From assembly GCF_001411555.2 (NCBI RefSeq), contig NC_049912.1, positions 15,075,145 through 15,139,144 on the forward strand: a stretch of DNA of 64,000 nt, read 5' to 3'. Below are positions 46,401-57,845 of the stretch, piece by piece; the stretch's first letter is position 1; each line of letters starts with the position of its first letter. The DNA comes from Juglans regia (Eukaryota > Streptophyta > Magnoliopsida > Fagales > Juglandaceae). The notes beneath the pieces were generated by a model. It ran no database searches. It saw only the letters and a program-made list of their open reading frames with translations, and was not told where the DNA came from. The translations under genes were made by a program, and so were the position numbers.

Positions 46401-47548
46401 CTGGGGAGTTGAATAATATGAAGGATGTGTTAATTTGGCTTCTAGATAAATGTGGTTCTTTTTCTACAAAGTCGGCATGGGATATCCTTCGTGTGAAAGC
46501 TACTAGGAATTTTTGTTTTCGATGGGTTTGGAATAATTTGCTTCCTAAAAAAATGTCTTTGTGTATGTGGAAGGCAATATTCGGGTGCCTTAGTGTGGAT
46601 GAAAAAATTAAAAATGTTGGAATAGCTTTAGCTTCATGCTGCAACTGTTGTAATAGGGCTCAAGTTGAAGATTTAGATCATGTTCTAGGAAGCGGCCAGT
46701 TTGCTAGATCTGTGTGGTGCAAGGTCTCGGCTGAAGTGAATATTCCTTTTGATTCACAACAATTGTGGCGTGATAGAGTTTATGCTTGGTTTAATCGAGC
46801 ATCTCGGCAATCACAAGTAGGGACTTTAATGGGGTTAATCCCTGTTATTGTAACTTGGAGATTGTGGAAAAGGAGATGTACAGCTCGGATGGAGGGGAAG
46901 CATGAGAATTTGGGAGTGGTTTGGAGCTCGGTTAAATTCTGGGCTCAGAATGTAGCTGAGAAAATAGAGAAGGTGAAAAAGCTATCTAAGGGGGATATGG
47001 ATGTTTTGAAAAGGATGGATATTAAAATTATGGAAAAATATAGAAGAAGCCCACGTATTGTTCGCTGGTCTGTGCCTAGTCCGGGAAGATTTAAATTGAA
47101 TGTTGATGGATGTAGCATGGGAAATCCTGGAGAAAGTGGTGGAGGAGGGGTCTTAAGGGATGATACCGGTAAGTTGGTTTTTACTTTTTCCAATTATTTT
47201 GGTCTTTGTTCTACCAGTAAGTTAGAAGGATTGAGCTTATGCAAACAGTCGGGATTTAGTAAAATTGATATTGAATGTGATTCTTTGGTGGTTGTTAATT
47301 GGATTGCTGATAAGAAATGTAATGTTTGGTACCAATGGGATTTTTGGGACAAATTAGTGGATTTGTTAGAGGAATTTGATTATTCTATTAGTCATTGTTT
47401 TAGAGAAGCTAATAGTGTTAATGATCTACTGGCGAAATCTGGGGCTCTTAGAGTGAATAATGTCGTCCGGAATGTGGCTCTCTTCGATATAGAAATAAGG
47501 GGCTTGTACAAAATGGATAAGTCTGGAATGGCTTATATACGGGGTTAG
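43450..47548 (+). pseudogene. LINE-2 ORF2: endonuclease, reverse transcriptase, RNase H; broken
   Basis: Endonuclease from 43450 (WNVRWLGTSKRR, VSGDFNIIQ), stop at 43993-43995, further stop at 44515-44517. RT: one frame at 44535-45434 ([48 protein letters not shown]), a shift near 45370-45390, then 45389-46000 with YADD at 45512-45523. The segment 46000-46280 is broken. A 422-codon open frame at 46280-47548 holds the zf-RVT-like part (FRWVWNNLLPKKMSLCMWKA) and RNase H with DGCSMGNPG at 47105-47131 and DIECDS. At least two stops and two shifts inactivate it. Confidence 0.92.
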
Positions 47549-47776
47549 TCTGGGTGTGCAGGCAGCGTGGTGGTTATAGGTTTTTGTCTTGATAGTTTAT
47601 TTTTTTCGTTTTTATAGGTTGGTTCTGCTTTTGGATACTTGGGTTTTTGGTTTCATGAATATTGTAATCCCCAAGTATATAAGTTGTAGCCATGGTTTTC
47701 CTCTGCCATAGGTGAGGATTTATTAATAAACTTGGCACAGAGGCACTATGTGTGGGGCTACTGGCTCTTGAAAAAA

Positions 47777-47984
47777 TATATATATTATATATTATAATAT
47801 AATATATTATATATTATATATACGATCCATTATAAACTAATGAAAAAAACATTAGAACCACAAGCTCTTATTACTAGCCCAAAACGATATACTTCATTAT
47901 TACAATCTAGTCCCCAAAATTCTAGTGTACAAATTCCTAAATAGATTAATTGGAACCAAATTATTCTTCCTAATGAATGACAAT
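47777..47984. other. A/T-rich CACTA DNA after LINE-2
   Basis: (TA)n to about 47822, the other half of the stretch LINE-2 entered, then nondescript A/T-rich DNA without a gene. Confidence 0.55.
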
Positions 47985-48246
47985 TAGTGAATTTGTGAGT
48001 GCTAATTATATTTCTAAAGTTTAGCAATATGTTTATACATGTTGTTGTGATTTTATGCTTACTCTTGAAATATTGTTTATGGTGTTCATTGATGAATTAA
48101 TATGTGTAAAAATATTATTGTGAGAATATTGTTGTTGTTGTGATATGGATTTGAAATATTGTGGTTATTGTTTTTAAATTTTTATTGAACATGTTTAACA
48201 AGAAAATTATAAGTTTAGGATCTTAATTTAAGTAAAAATTAAAAAC
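47985..48246 (+). repeat. Diverged copy of the 49850-50400 leader region
   Basis: Shares 'tgtgagtgcta-ttatatttct', 'tttagcaat-tgtttataca', 'gatatggatttgaaatattg' and 'ttataagttta' in the same order with 49850-50155 and again with 50155-50400. Three related units in all, two of them adjacent. Confidence 0.8.
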
Positions 48247-48462
48247 GGGACTGGGCATTGCATCAGTAAATAGAAAGGCAGTTTTAGTGGGAGGATCAAT
48301 CCCTTTTCTTTTCAAAATAATGTTTAAACATCCTCCATGATTGTGTTACAAGTAATAAATATATAGCGAACTGACTAGCTAGCTAGCTTGGTGATTATGT
48401 TGTAGTTGCGTACCTTCATTTGTTGCGTTTGTGGCTATGAAGTCCATTAAGTGAGTCCCAGC

Positions 48463-48632
48463 CGTACGGAGCTCTGCTGATAGTCATGGTTACAATAAGT
48501 ATCCATGTCGATGGTGTAAAAGTTTGTGTGCGATAGGGTTGAATGAAGTTGAAAGTCATATTTATGAACCGTACGGATCTGGGTTGGATGAAGTTGAAAG
48601 TCATATATTTAGATGAAATTGAAAGTCAGACA
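48463..48632 (+). pseudogene. Duplicated fragment of the TNP2 first coding exon
   Basis: 'ctctgctgatagtcatggtt' through 'tgtgcgatagggtt' and 'agtcatat' matches 51943-52050, the Transpos_assoc exon, with substitutions and small repeats of the 'gaagttgaaagtcatat' piece (three times). Preceded, as in the main gene, by leader-type sequence (47985-48246). The rest of the transposase is absent. Confidence 0.82.
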
Positions 48633-48639
48633 AATTATG

Positions 48640-49130
48640 ACCCTCAGATGATGTGATTCCAAAAAAGCATTAGTACTATATAGTTGTTTAAAGTGCATTA
48701 TAATATATAATGCACTATATATATACACGTTGTAGTGTATTTTATATATATAAGTTTTGTTGTTAGTTTTATTAATTATATATTATTGATTCATATATAT
48801 AATATTATACTATCATACTATATATATATATAATATAGTATATATACTATACTATAATATAGTATATATTATACTATTTTATATACTATATATAGTCCAG
48901 ATTACTCGCCTTGGCATCCACATCTCATATTCTTAAAAATGAACTTCTTTTTCCAATATATTCATAAATAATAGGAGATGATGCCCAAATACACGCATTG
49001 AGTAAAGAAGAATTTAATAAGTAACAATGAATATCTTGAACAAGTGGGTTATATGAAAGAAGAAAATAGTGACAAAAAGTTAGAACATGAAAAATGCAGG
49101 AAATTTCCTGCTCGATTTAGGCATCTCTGT
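48640..49130. other. A/T-rich noncoding CACTA DNA
   Basis: Alternating A/T tracts, including the palindrome tgcattataatatataatgca (centre near 48707) and tandem tata runs to 48895. No frame of note. Confidence 0.5.
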
Positions 49131-49137
49131 GATGATC

Positions 49138-49490
49138 TGAAACGTTCGGACGTACATTTTCACTAGATGTACATTTTCAATGTTTACGTTCGAACGTAAA
49201 CATTTATAATGTTCAAACGTGAAATTAAAAGTGTGGAAAATTTTCCGCTCGATTTAGGTATCTCTCTAATGATCTGAACGCTCGGACGTTGAAATTTTAC
49301 GTTCGAACATGAAAATAAAAGTGTGGGAAATTTCCCGCTCAATTTAGGTATCTCCGTTATGGTCTAAGTGTTCGAACGTCTTTCGCAGAAAACATGCCGG
49401 AGTCTTTTAACGTTCGAACAGTTACTAAAAATTGGGCGGGATAATATAATCTTCGAACGTACAACAAAAACGTTCGAACATTTTGTTTAA
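49138..49490 (+). repeat. Motif array upstream of the transposase transcript start
   Basis: About ten copies of cgttcgaacg-like motifs (acgttcggacgta, tacgttcgaacgtaa, gtgttcgaacgtc, cttcgaacgtac, acgttcgaaca), interleaved with a repeated 'tttcccgctcaatttaggta' block (three copies at about 49095-49360). It sits 100-400 bases before the GA-rich leader. Confidence 0.85.
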
Positions 49491-49539
49491 AAATTTTAAG
49501 ATTGAATGAATACACGCACATGAGGCAACAAATTCATTT

Positions 49540-49700
49540 CTGCTGCTTCTCCTGTGCTCGCAATAGAGACAGACGTGAGAGAGAGTCTTCGTGGGTTAGA
49601 GAGAGAGAGAGAGTTCAGTGAGAGAGGGACGTGGGTTAGAGAGAGAGAAATAGAATGAGAGAGTGTTAGAGTGAGAGTTAAGTTGAGCTTTGATAAGAAA
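49540..49700 (+). promoter_or_regulatory. Probable transposase leader: GA-rich stretch
   Basis: agagagaga-rich DNA with two 'gtgggttagagagagaga' copies (about 49590-49650), placed between the motif array and a 2-kb A/T-rich stretch without frames that ends at the acceptor 'aaatag' before 51833. This suggests a noncoding first exon and a long leader intron. Inference only; no cDNA is visible. Confidence 0.4.
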
Positions 49701-50400
49701 AAGTTATTTTTCTTTTGTATTTTCCTGAATTTTATGATATTTGTTTTTTGATTTTGTTATATATATTTCTAATAAGTTAGTGTTGTATTTTTTTGAATGA
49801 TTGATTGTTTTGGCAAGTTGGAAGCTTTTGATTTGTAAGAAGATATTGTGAGTGCTAGGTATATTTCTAAACTTTAGCAATGTGTTTATACATTTTATAC
49901 TTACTCTTGAAGTATTGTAATTATTGTTTGTATAGTTTTTGAATAGTTTGTAAGTTTAAGGTATTCATTGATAAATTAATGTGTATAAATATTGTTGTGG
50001 AAATATTGTGAATATGTTGTGATATGGATTTGAAATATTGTGATTATTGTTTGTGAATTTTGATTGAATATGTTTACATGGTTAGAAATATATTGTCTTT
50101 AGATTTTGGATTTATGTGAAAATTTTGATATAATATTTTTTGGTTTTGAAGAATTTGTGAGTGCTAGTTATATTTCTCAAGTTTAGGAATTAATCTATGT
50201 AGAAATATTGTTGTCGGAATATTGTTGTTGTTGTGATATGGATTTGAAATATTGAGATTATTGTTTGAATATGTTTACATGGTTAGAAATATATTGTGTT
50301 TAGTTTTTAGTATTTATGTGAATTTTTTTGTGCTTTTTGAATTTGTTCTTGAACAAAAAAAATTATAAGTTTAGATCCTTAATTTAAGTAAAGATTAAAC

Positions 50401-51048
50401 ACGTTTAATATACATTTAATATGAGACTTAATATTTAACATTTAATAAGTATATATAATATATTCATAATAATTTAGTTAGAATATGATTATTATTCAAG
50501 TTATAACTATAGTATAAAATTTAATTTTAAAAAGAAGAAAAAAGAAGTACATAACTTAACTATATATAAAGTATAATATATACATACAATAACTATAATT
50601 AATAATTATTTATTAAATATTCTTACCATTGTGTGGTTCCTAACCATTATATTATTAAATATATATATATATAAAGAAAGTAAAATACTCTTCAAGGAAA
50701 AAGTGTTGAACTTACAAAATAAGTAGAGAGTTGGAATAAATTAATATATCATATTTATAATAAACTAGAGAGTAAATAAATAAGGATCAAATAAATGCTT
50801 ATATAAAAATTATATACTTATTGTCTATATAAATAAGTAACTCACTCATTATGGGGAGGTGCCAATTATCAATGTCCTAAAATATATAGTAACAATTAAA
50901 ATTATAATTTAGAAATAATAATCCGAGATCAATCATTATAGTATTTCGCATAGGATAGCCAATCCAAAATCACACCAAAAACTTTGTTGCCTGTTGAAAA
51001 GTCTGAAGTTTCGATTCCATAACTATTAATTTTTAAATTTTTTTCTGA
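50401..51048. other. A/T-rich noncoding CACTA DNA
   Basis: No frame or motif array. Probably part of the leader intron of the transposase gene. Confidence 0.5.
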
Positions 51049-51373
51049 ATTAACAATGTCACATACGTATTGTGTTATATTGTTAAACTAGAGAGAGATG
51101 AAAGAATATGTGAACAAGTTTCGTGTCTTGTACACCGTAGAAAATAATGATCTTGAAGAAATGTCTGTCATTGCTTGACTCTCAAAGTCTCTCTGGCCTT
51201 GAGAGTTGTCAAGGTCAGACAGTTTGTGACGGTTAAGTAATTAGACTAAAGTTTAGACATTTCTTCAAGATCATTCTTTCTCGTTGTGTACTGATAGGAA
51301 ATTTGTTTACATAATCTGCTATCTCTCTCTAGTTTAACAATATAACACTACTAGGATGTGACATTGTTAATTT
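51049..51373. repeat. Foldback (imperfect inverted repeat), about 325 bp
   Basis: The left arm from aattaacaatgtcacat... and the right arm read backwards pair over about 110-130 bases: acaatgtcaca, gtgttatattgttaaactag, agagagat, aatgatcttgaagaaatgtc recur on both arms. The centre has actctcaa...ttgagagt. No frame inside. Confidence 0.85.
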
Positions 51374-51832
51374 AAACGATATGGAGATATTGTTTATAGT
51401 GTTTTTTGATGGATATGTTGTGACATTACATAAATAACCTTAGACCCGTTCGAGAATTAGTATACATTTATATGTCCACTAATTCCTGAAATGTCCAGTG
51501 TGGACAGTGTGGGATTATATTTTCTGTATTGCACATGTTGTTTACTCCTACTTTCTATGTTTAATGTGAAGTTTCGGTATCTTCCTCTACTATTTTTCGG
51601 ATATACCACTAAGAGGGTCACAATTCCTTTATTTGAACATGTATACTTGGAGAACTATGGAGAGGTGCTGCCGAAATTTCTACTAACGTGAAAAGTAGTA
51701 GAGTGACGAGATTTGTACAATATGGATAATATAATCTCGAATGGGATAGGACCAATTACCTTATTAAAAAAGTAATGAGAATTGGAGCATACATGCATGT
51801 AAATTTTCTATGCACTTGTTATTAATAAATAG
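51374..51832. other. Noncoding DNA before the transposase start
   Basis: Contains a 66-codon frame (51491-51691) with hydrophobic residues (YFLYCTCCLLLLSM) that resembles nothing I know. It ends in the candidate splice acceptor before 51833. Confidence 0.45.
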
Positions 51833-51844
51833 ATGTTATTAGAA

Positions 51845-54800
51845 ATGGACAAAAATTGGATGCGTTTGGACGATAGACTTGGAAATGATTACATACCGTA
51901 TGCGCGTGGAGTAAGAACCTTCATTGATTTTGCACGGGCCTCTGCTGATAGTCGTGGTTACATTAAGTGGCCATGTCGAAGGTGTAAAAATTTGTGTGCG
52001 ATAGGGTTGGATGAAGTAGAAAGTCATATATTTGTGAACGGTATGGATCTGGGGTATACTCGATGGGTATTGCATGGTGAGCCGTATGAACAGTCAACAA
52101 ATGTATTGGTTGATCATCACAATTATTTGCGGCATATGGATGATGATTATGAGTAGGATGGGATGGGGGAGATGTTGGGTGATATTGGAGCAGAGATGTT
52201 TATGGATGAGGTTGACGACAATGCCTCAAGTGGCAGAGAGACTTATTATGAAGATTTCGCTTCAATGTGGGAAGATGGAAAGCGCGAGTTTTATCCAGGC
52301 TATACAAAACATTCCAAAATGTCGTTTATTGTGCGATTACTTCACATTAAGTCATTGTGTGGGATGTTGACAAAAGAAATAAACATGGTATTGGACTTAT
52401 TTAATGAGGTGCTTCCCGAAGAGTCTGCATTGCCCAAGAACTTTTATGAATGAAACATTTGAGAAAGGGATTAGGATTTAAGTACAAGTCCATACATGCA
52501 TGCAAGAATGATTGTGTTTTGTTTTGGAAAGAGAACGAGGAGAAACAAGCATGTCCTGTATGTGGAGAGTCGAGGTGGAAGGGTAAGAAAAACGTGCCGG
52601 TTAAGGTATTGTGGTATTTTCCCTTGAGACCTAGGTTGCAAAGACTATATATGTGTAAGAAAACAACTAATGATATGAGGTAGAACGAGGATAAAAGGGT
52701 TAAGGATAACGCATATATGAGGCACCCTGCTGACTCACTTGCTTGCCAGTCTTCCGATAATCAATATCCAGAGTTTGGGATAGAAGCTCGGAACGTGCGC
52801 CTGGGACTCACAACCGATGGATTCAACCCTTTTGGGAATATGAGTAAAAGTTATAACACTTGGCCCGTAGTCTTGATTCTGTACAATCTTCCACCATGGA
52901 GGTGCATGAAGGCGCCCAACTTTTTGTTAACTTTACTTATCCCCAGCCCGAGATCACCTAGGAATGATATTGACGTATTCATGCAGCCGTTGATTGAAGA
53001 GCTGAAAGAGTTATGGGAAACAAGTGTTAGAACTTATTATGCATCCATGTAGACATCTTTTCAGATGCATGCTGCGGTAATGTGGACCATAAATGATTTT
53101 CCGGCATACAAAAGGGAAGTTAGCGTGTTCGACGTGTAATAAAGAAACTGCTAGTGAGTGGTTAAAATATTCTTAGAAGTTGTGTTTCATGGGTCATCGA
53201 CGTTATCTACCTGCAAATCATGCATGGAGAAGAGAATGTGCTAAGTTTGATGGTAAAGTAGAGGATAGAATAGTACCAAAAGAGCTGTTTGGGGAAGAGA
53301 TAGTGGAACAACTGATACATGTTACAGCGAACAATTTTGGCAAAGGTCGGGGAAAGAACAAGAGAAATTAAGGCGCAGCATAATTGAATTGGACAAAGCG
53401 TAGTATTTTTTTTTACTTACCGTAATTGTCGTCCTGTATGTTGCAACATAGTTTAGATATAATGCATATAGAGAAGAATATTTGTGATAATATACTGGGT
53501 ACATTGATGACCATTAACAAAAAGACGAAGGACACAATCAAGACGAGGAAAGATCTTGATAGAATGAGGATTAAACATAATCTACATTTACAGGTGGAAG
53601 GCAATAGGGTGGTCATGCCGCAGCATATTTTACGATGACGAGGGAAGAGAGAATAGACTTCTGCAAATAGTTGCAAGGTGTGAAATTGCCAGATGGTTAT
53701 GCTTCAAATATTGGTAGATGCTTGAGTCCTGATGACTGGAAAATCAATGGATTGAAAAGTCATGACTGTCACATATTTTTGCAGAAGATATTACTTGTGG
53801 GAATTCGTGAGAAGCTGACATCTAATGTACGTGTCGCCATATCCAAACTCTGTATGTTTTTTAAGGATTTGTGTGCTCGAGTAATAAATCGAGATGTCTT
53901 GCAGAAATTGGAAGAAAATATTACTATTATACTATGTAAATTCGAGCAGATCTTTCCACCATCATTTTTTGATGTCTTGGTCCATTTAGCAATACATTTA
54001 CCGTGAGAGGTAATGTTGGGTGGACCGGTGCAGTTCCGTTGGATGTATCCAGTTGAAAGATATTTGGGTCGACTGAAGCGCACTGTTGGGAATAAAGCCA
54101 GAGTTGAGGGTTCAATAGCAGAGGCCTATATACACGATGAATGGTTAATATTTTGCTCTCTATATTTTCATGGTGTTAAGACATGATTTAATCGTCAATA
54201 GAGAAATGCTGATCTTGCTACTCCGCCTCCTCATGAGCTATCAGTGTTTTCGCAAAATGTACGAGTCTTGGGTGCACAAACGTTTTACAATTTAATTGAT
54301 GGAGAGTTGGGTAAAGTTTAGTGGTATGTGCTAAATAATTTCCCGAAGATTGATGATTATCTCAGGTATGTCGTTCCATGCTTCGAATAATTATAATGTT
54401 CTTCAAGTTTAACTATAATTGTTGTGCTCAAAATAAACTTCTTTTGTATTTATCTATAACAATGAGCACATTGACAAACTTAGGACAGAAGGCGTAGAAA
54501 ACATAGAGGCAAGACATGAGGAAGAATTTTCCGGATGGTTTGAAGAACATGTATGAACTAAACTTATATATATGTTATATTTTGATACTTTTAACTATGG
54601 ATAATGAAATAAAAAAATATATACTATTTCAATTGTTAGATTTTGGAACAACGTGCTCATGATTCCAGATCAATTTCTTCTGTATTGTATGCATTGGCCC
54701 ATGGTCCCTCAAATAGAGCACTTCGATACACTGCATGCACGATTCGAGGTTATAGATTCCATACTCTGGACCGTGAATGTAATAGAAAGACTCAAAACTC

Positions 54801-55475
54801 TGGTGTGTTGGTCAAGGGGAGTCATGAAACAAATGATATTGATTATTATGGTGTCATACATGATATTATCGGATTGAAATATCTAGGTGCATCTGTAACA
54901 TATGTCTTTAAATGTGATTGGTGGGATCTAGGCGGTAGTTGGGTTTCGATACATAGGAATAATCACTTTATGAGTGTCAATATTGCATCTAAATGGTACG
55001 AAGATGATCCATTCGTATTGACTTGTCAAGCTACCCAAGTCTATTACTTGATTGATCCAATGAAAGGTGCTGATGAAGATAGTGGAGAGATAACTTGGCG
55101 AGTCGTACAAAATTTGTCTCTCGAAATATATATGAAGCAGGAACGAGTGCAAATTACGAGAATAGTAGAGATGAATATGACACTCCAATTGTAGAGGCTT
55201 ACTAGGAAGATGGAGAGGGTATTAACTTGTTTGTTGACCTCGATGCACTCAAGTTGCTCCCCTTATGTAGAGATGATGTCCCACCCGTCCGTATTAAATG
55301 ATCATTCAATTGAAGTGAGGAGGAAGAACAAGAAGAGTCAGAAGATGAAGACGAAGCAGAATCCGGCCAGGAGGTGGATAAGGAGGATGAAGAAGAGGTG
55401 CATGATGATATTGAAGATGTTATTGAGGGAGATTCTGAAACAAGTATGGAAAATACATCTGAAATGAAGAATAAA
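51845..55475 (+). pseudogene. TNP2-like CACTA transposase (TNPD type), broken
   Basis: The catalytic protein of CACTA elements. Start chosen at ATG 51845 (MDKNWMRLDDRL, the usual opening). Domains: Transpos_assoc at 51845-52110 (CRRCKN, FVNGMDLGYTRWVLHGE); TNP2 transposase at about 52450-53370 (NDCVLFWKENE, CPVCGESRWK, NVRLGLTTDGFNPFGNMSKS, DIDVFMQPLIEELKELW); DUF4218-like at 53440-54300 (LDIMHIEKNICDN, FPPSFFDVLVHLAIHL, QFRWMYPVERYLG); DUF4216-like at 54640-55150 (VFKCDWWD, ATQVYYLIDP). GT-AG introns fit at 54366-54466 and 54551-54639. Stops or shifts occur at 52154, about 52440, 52681, 53050, about 53135, 53369 and beyond. An acidic tail follows to 55475 in a shifted frame. Confidence 0.9.
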
Positions 55476-55575
55476 AGTACTAAATATTTTATTCATATAA
55501 GTGACTATAAAATATCTTAACTTTTTAATATTTCTTTTGATTAATTTTCTTTGATATTATTAATTATTTTCAAGA

Positions 55576-57216
55576 ATGCCGCAAAGTCCAAGTCCCGAAC
55601 CCATTGAGGACTCCCCACTCGAGGAATCCGCTCCTGAAAATCAAGTTAACACACAAGAGAAGAACATCCAGTCCACATCTACTAGTAAGGAAATATTGCT
55701 GTTGATAATTAATTATATAGTTAATATTTTTTTCTCAATAACTATATAACTATAATTATACTATCTATTACTGTGTAGTTGATGCATCTGCACATTGCAG
55801 TCGTGGCTATACACGTGACATCTCTCTTGAAAAAAATAGAAGGCATGAAAAACTCAAGATCACCATTCTTGATAATTCCACTGGACGAGTGGATGATAGT
55901 GCAGCAGCACTTTCCTCTTATATTGGCATAGTAGTTCGAGCTTATGCTCCATTTTATGTGCGCTCATGGCGAGATGTTCCGAATGAGATTAAGGAGCATA
56001 TTCGAAGTCGTGTGTTGGTGAGTTTATTTTGAGAGTACATTTTTTTCACCTAGATTAATATATCATATTTTTGACCTGATTCACTTGTTAGGATGAATTC
56101 GATCTCAACTTTGGCCGTAGCGAGGATTTGAGAACCGTGAATGAGTTGATAGCTACACTATTCCGATATCACAAGGGACGATGTCATGACCACTTCAAGA
56201 AGTTTGAGACGTTGGAAGAGGCTGCACAGTCTTCTTTCCAGCAGATGAAGTTAGATGATTAGAGAAAGTATTGTGATCTTTTTGCATATCCAGATTATCA
56301 AGTATTTTACATTTATATCTATTAATTATTTACATTCATATTCGTTCTATATATTATATGTATACATATTACAATTAACATTCTTAATATATTTTATAGC
56401 ACTTGAGTTCTACAAATGCACAGAATAGATCCACTCTAACTGTCCACCATCGTGCCGGTTCAAGGTCATTCCACTGTCTTGCTGAAAAAATGGTAATAGA
56501 AAAATTATAGAATTCATTTATTTTTCTCATCTTCTTTTATTTAAGTACCAACACTATCTTTTTAAAATTGTTAATGTCGCTTTGTTAGAAACGTGATGAT
56601 CCTGAAAACTTTTTTCTCATTCATATTTATGTTGCTGCTCATACTAATAAGCATAATGAGTGGATGGATCTTGTCACAGCATATAATTATGTAAGCAATG
56701 TTAATTTTGTTAAATAAATTATGTAACATGTGAATATTTTTTTTTTATTTCTATTTCTTTTAATATGTTATTTATTAACGATCATTACCTTTCAAATTGC
56801 AGGAAAAAATGATAGAGATGCAGTTGGCTTCTGGGAAATCCTCTCCAAGTGACGTAGACATATTCATGCAAGTGCTCGGGCCGCAGTCTAGTTTGGCAAG
56901 AAGTTTGGGACGATCTATCAAGCATAAATGTTCATCCTCATCAACCTCATTGACTTCACAAATTAATAATCTTACCAAAGATCTAGAAGCTGCACGGCGT
57001 GAGAATGAGTATATGAGGTCGAGACAGCAAGAGTTAGAGTCTCTCTTAGAATGACAGTCTCATTTAGAGACGCGTTTGCAGGACCAACAGAGAGACCAGG
57101 AGGAAAGAATACGCAGTGAAGTCCAAGAGCAACTACAATGGAAGATGATGGTACAAATGGAGCATGTTATGTCATTGCAACAGAATCGAGGTGGGCAAGT
57201 AAAAATGAAGAAATAA
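55576..57216 (+). pseudogene. Transposase_24-like (TNPA-type) DNA-binding protein, broken
   Basis: A second gene on the same strand, as in En/Spm, whose product binds subterminal repeats. Exons by GT-AG fit: ATG 55576 to about 55684; 55779-56017 (ITILDNSTGRV, YVRSWRDVP); 56092 on (FGRSEDLRTVNELI), with stop TAG near 56261 where a Trp codon would fit; a short exon near 56400 (NRSTLTVHHRAGSRSFHCL); 56589-56690 (RDDPENFFLIHIYV, HTNKHNEWMD); 56803-57216 (LASGKSSPSDVDIFMQVLG), with TGA at 57052-57054. The C-terminus is a predicted coiled coil (LTKDLEAARRENEYMRSRQQ). Layout and motifs match Ptta/En/Spm-type Transposase_24 proteins. Two stops suffice to kill it. Confidence 0.86.
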
Positions 57217-57349
57217 ATTTTATCAGTAGTGGTGGCTAGCTTTCATATCTAATTTTATAATTTTATAAGACATTGTTATTTGTTAATTGATGTTATGTAA
57301 TATGATACAATTGATATGCTTTTAAATTTTATAAAATTAGTATTTCTGA

Positions 57350-57845
57350 TCTGTACATTCGAATGTAAAGTAAAAATGTTCGAACATTGGTTCCCTTGCG
57401 AACAAATGTTCGAACGTGAATACATAAAATTGTATAGTAACATTTGAACGTAGTCATATACGTTTGAACGTACTGACCCTCAAACGAACAAAACATTCGA
57501 ATGATTAAAAGATTAACGTTCGAACAAACCTCCGAACGTACCACTTGCGTTCGAACACTCCTTCATTTACATTCGAAATAACGTCGGAACGTTAAACCCG
57601 TAACGTTTGAACATTGGTCCGTTAATGTTCGAATGAATATTCGAACGTTTATTATAATTTATGTTCAGATGCATAAACGTTCAAACGTAAATATGATACG
57701 TTCGAACTATAATCAACGAACGTCAACTTATCTCGTTTGAATGCCAATCGGTCGGGTTGCCATTTGAACGTTCAATTGGATGTTCGAATGTTACTTTCTG
57801 TGACGGTTCTCAATCGTCACAAAAAAAGGGAACGTTCAAACGTTC
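57350..57845 (+). repeat. Right subterminal array of CGTTCGAACG-like motifs
   Basis: About 20 variants in 495 bases, in both orientations (atgttcgaacgtg, tacgtttgaacgtac, aacgttcgaacaa, tattcgaacgtttat, acgttcaaacgtaa). This is the densest array of the element. Confidence 0.9.

Larger units (their letters stand above)
41980..47776 (+). mobile_element. LINE-2: plant L1 retrotransposon with RNase H, inactive, inside CACTA
   Basis: 5.8 kb, from about GGACGTGGCAGG at 41980 to an A6 tail at 47771-47776. It has ORF1, ORF2 and a 3' end (about 47640-47770) related to that of LINE-1. The flanks are A/T-rich on both sides, so the duplication cannot be defined. It keeps more of its coding capacity than LINE-1: the RT YADD box is intact and the frame from 46280 to 47548 is open, but ORF1 and ORF2 still contain stops and shifts. 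Confidence 0.9.

Noticed and set aside
47771..47830. Clear target duplication for LINE-2
   Set aside because: Both flanks are TA-repeats, so many alignments fit equally; none can be chosen.
48728..48740. gttgtagtg followed by tat, like the CACTA right end
   Set aside because: Only nine bases match; no subterminal gtgacggtt blocks precede it, and no partner left end was found. Probably chance in A/T-rich DNA.
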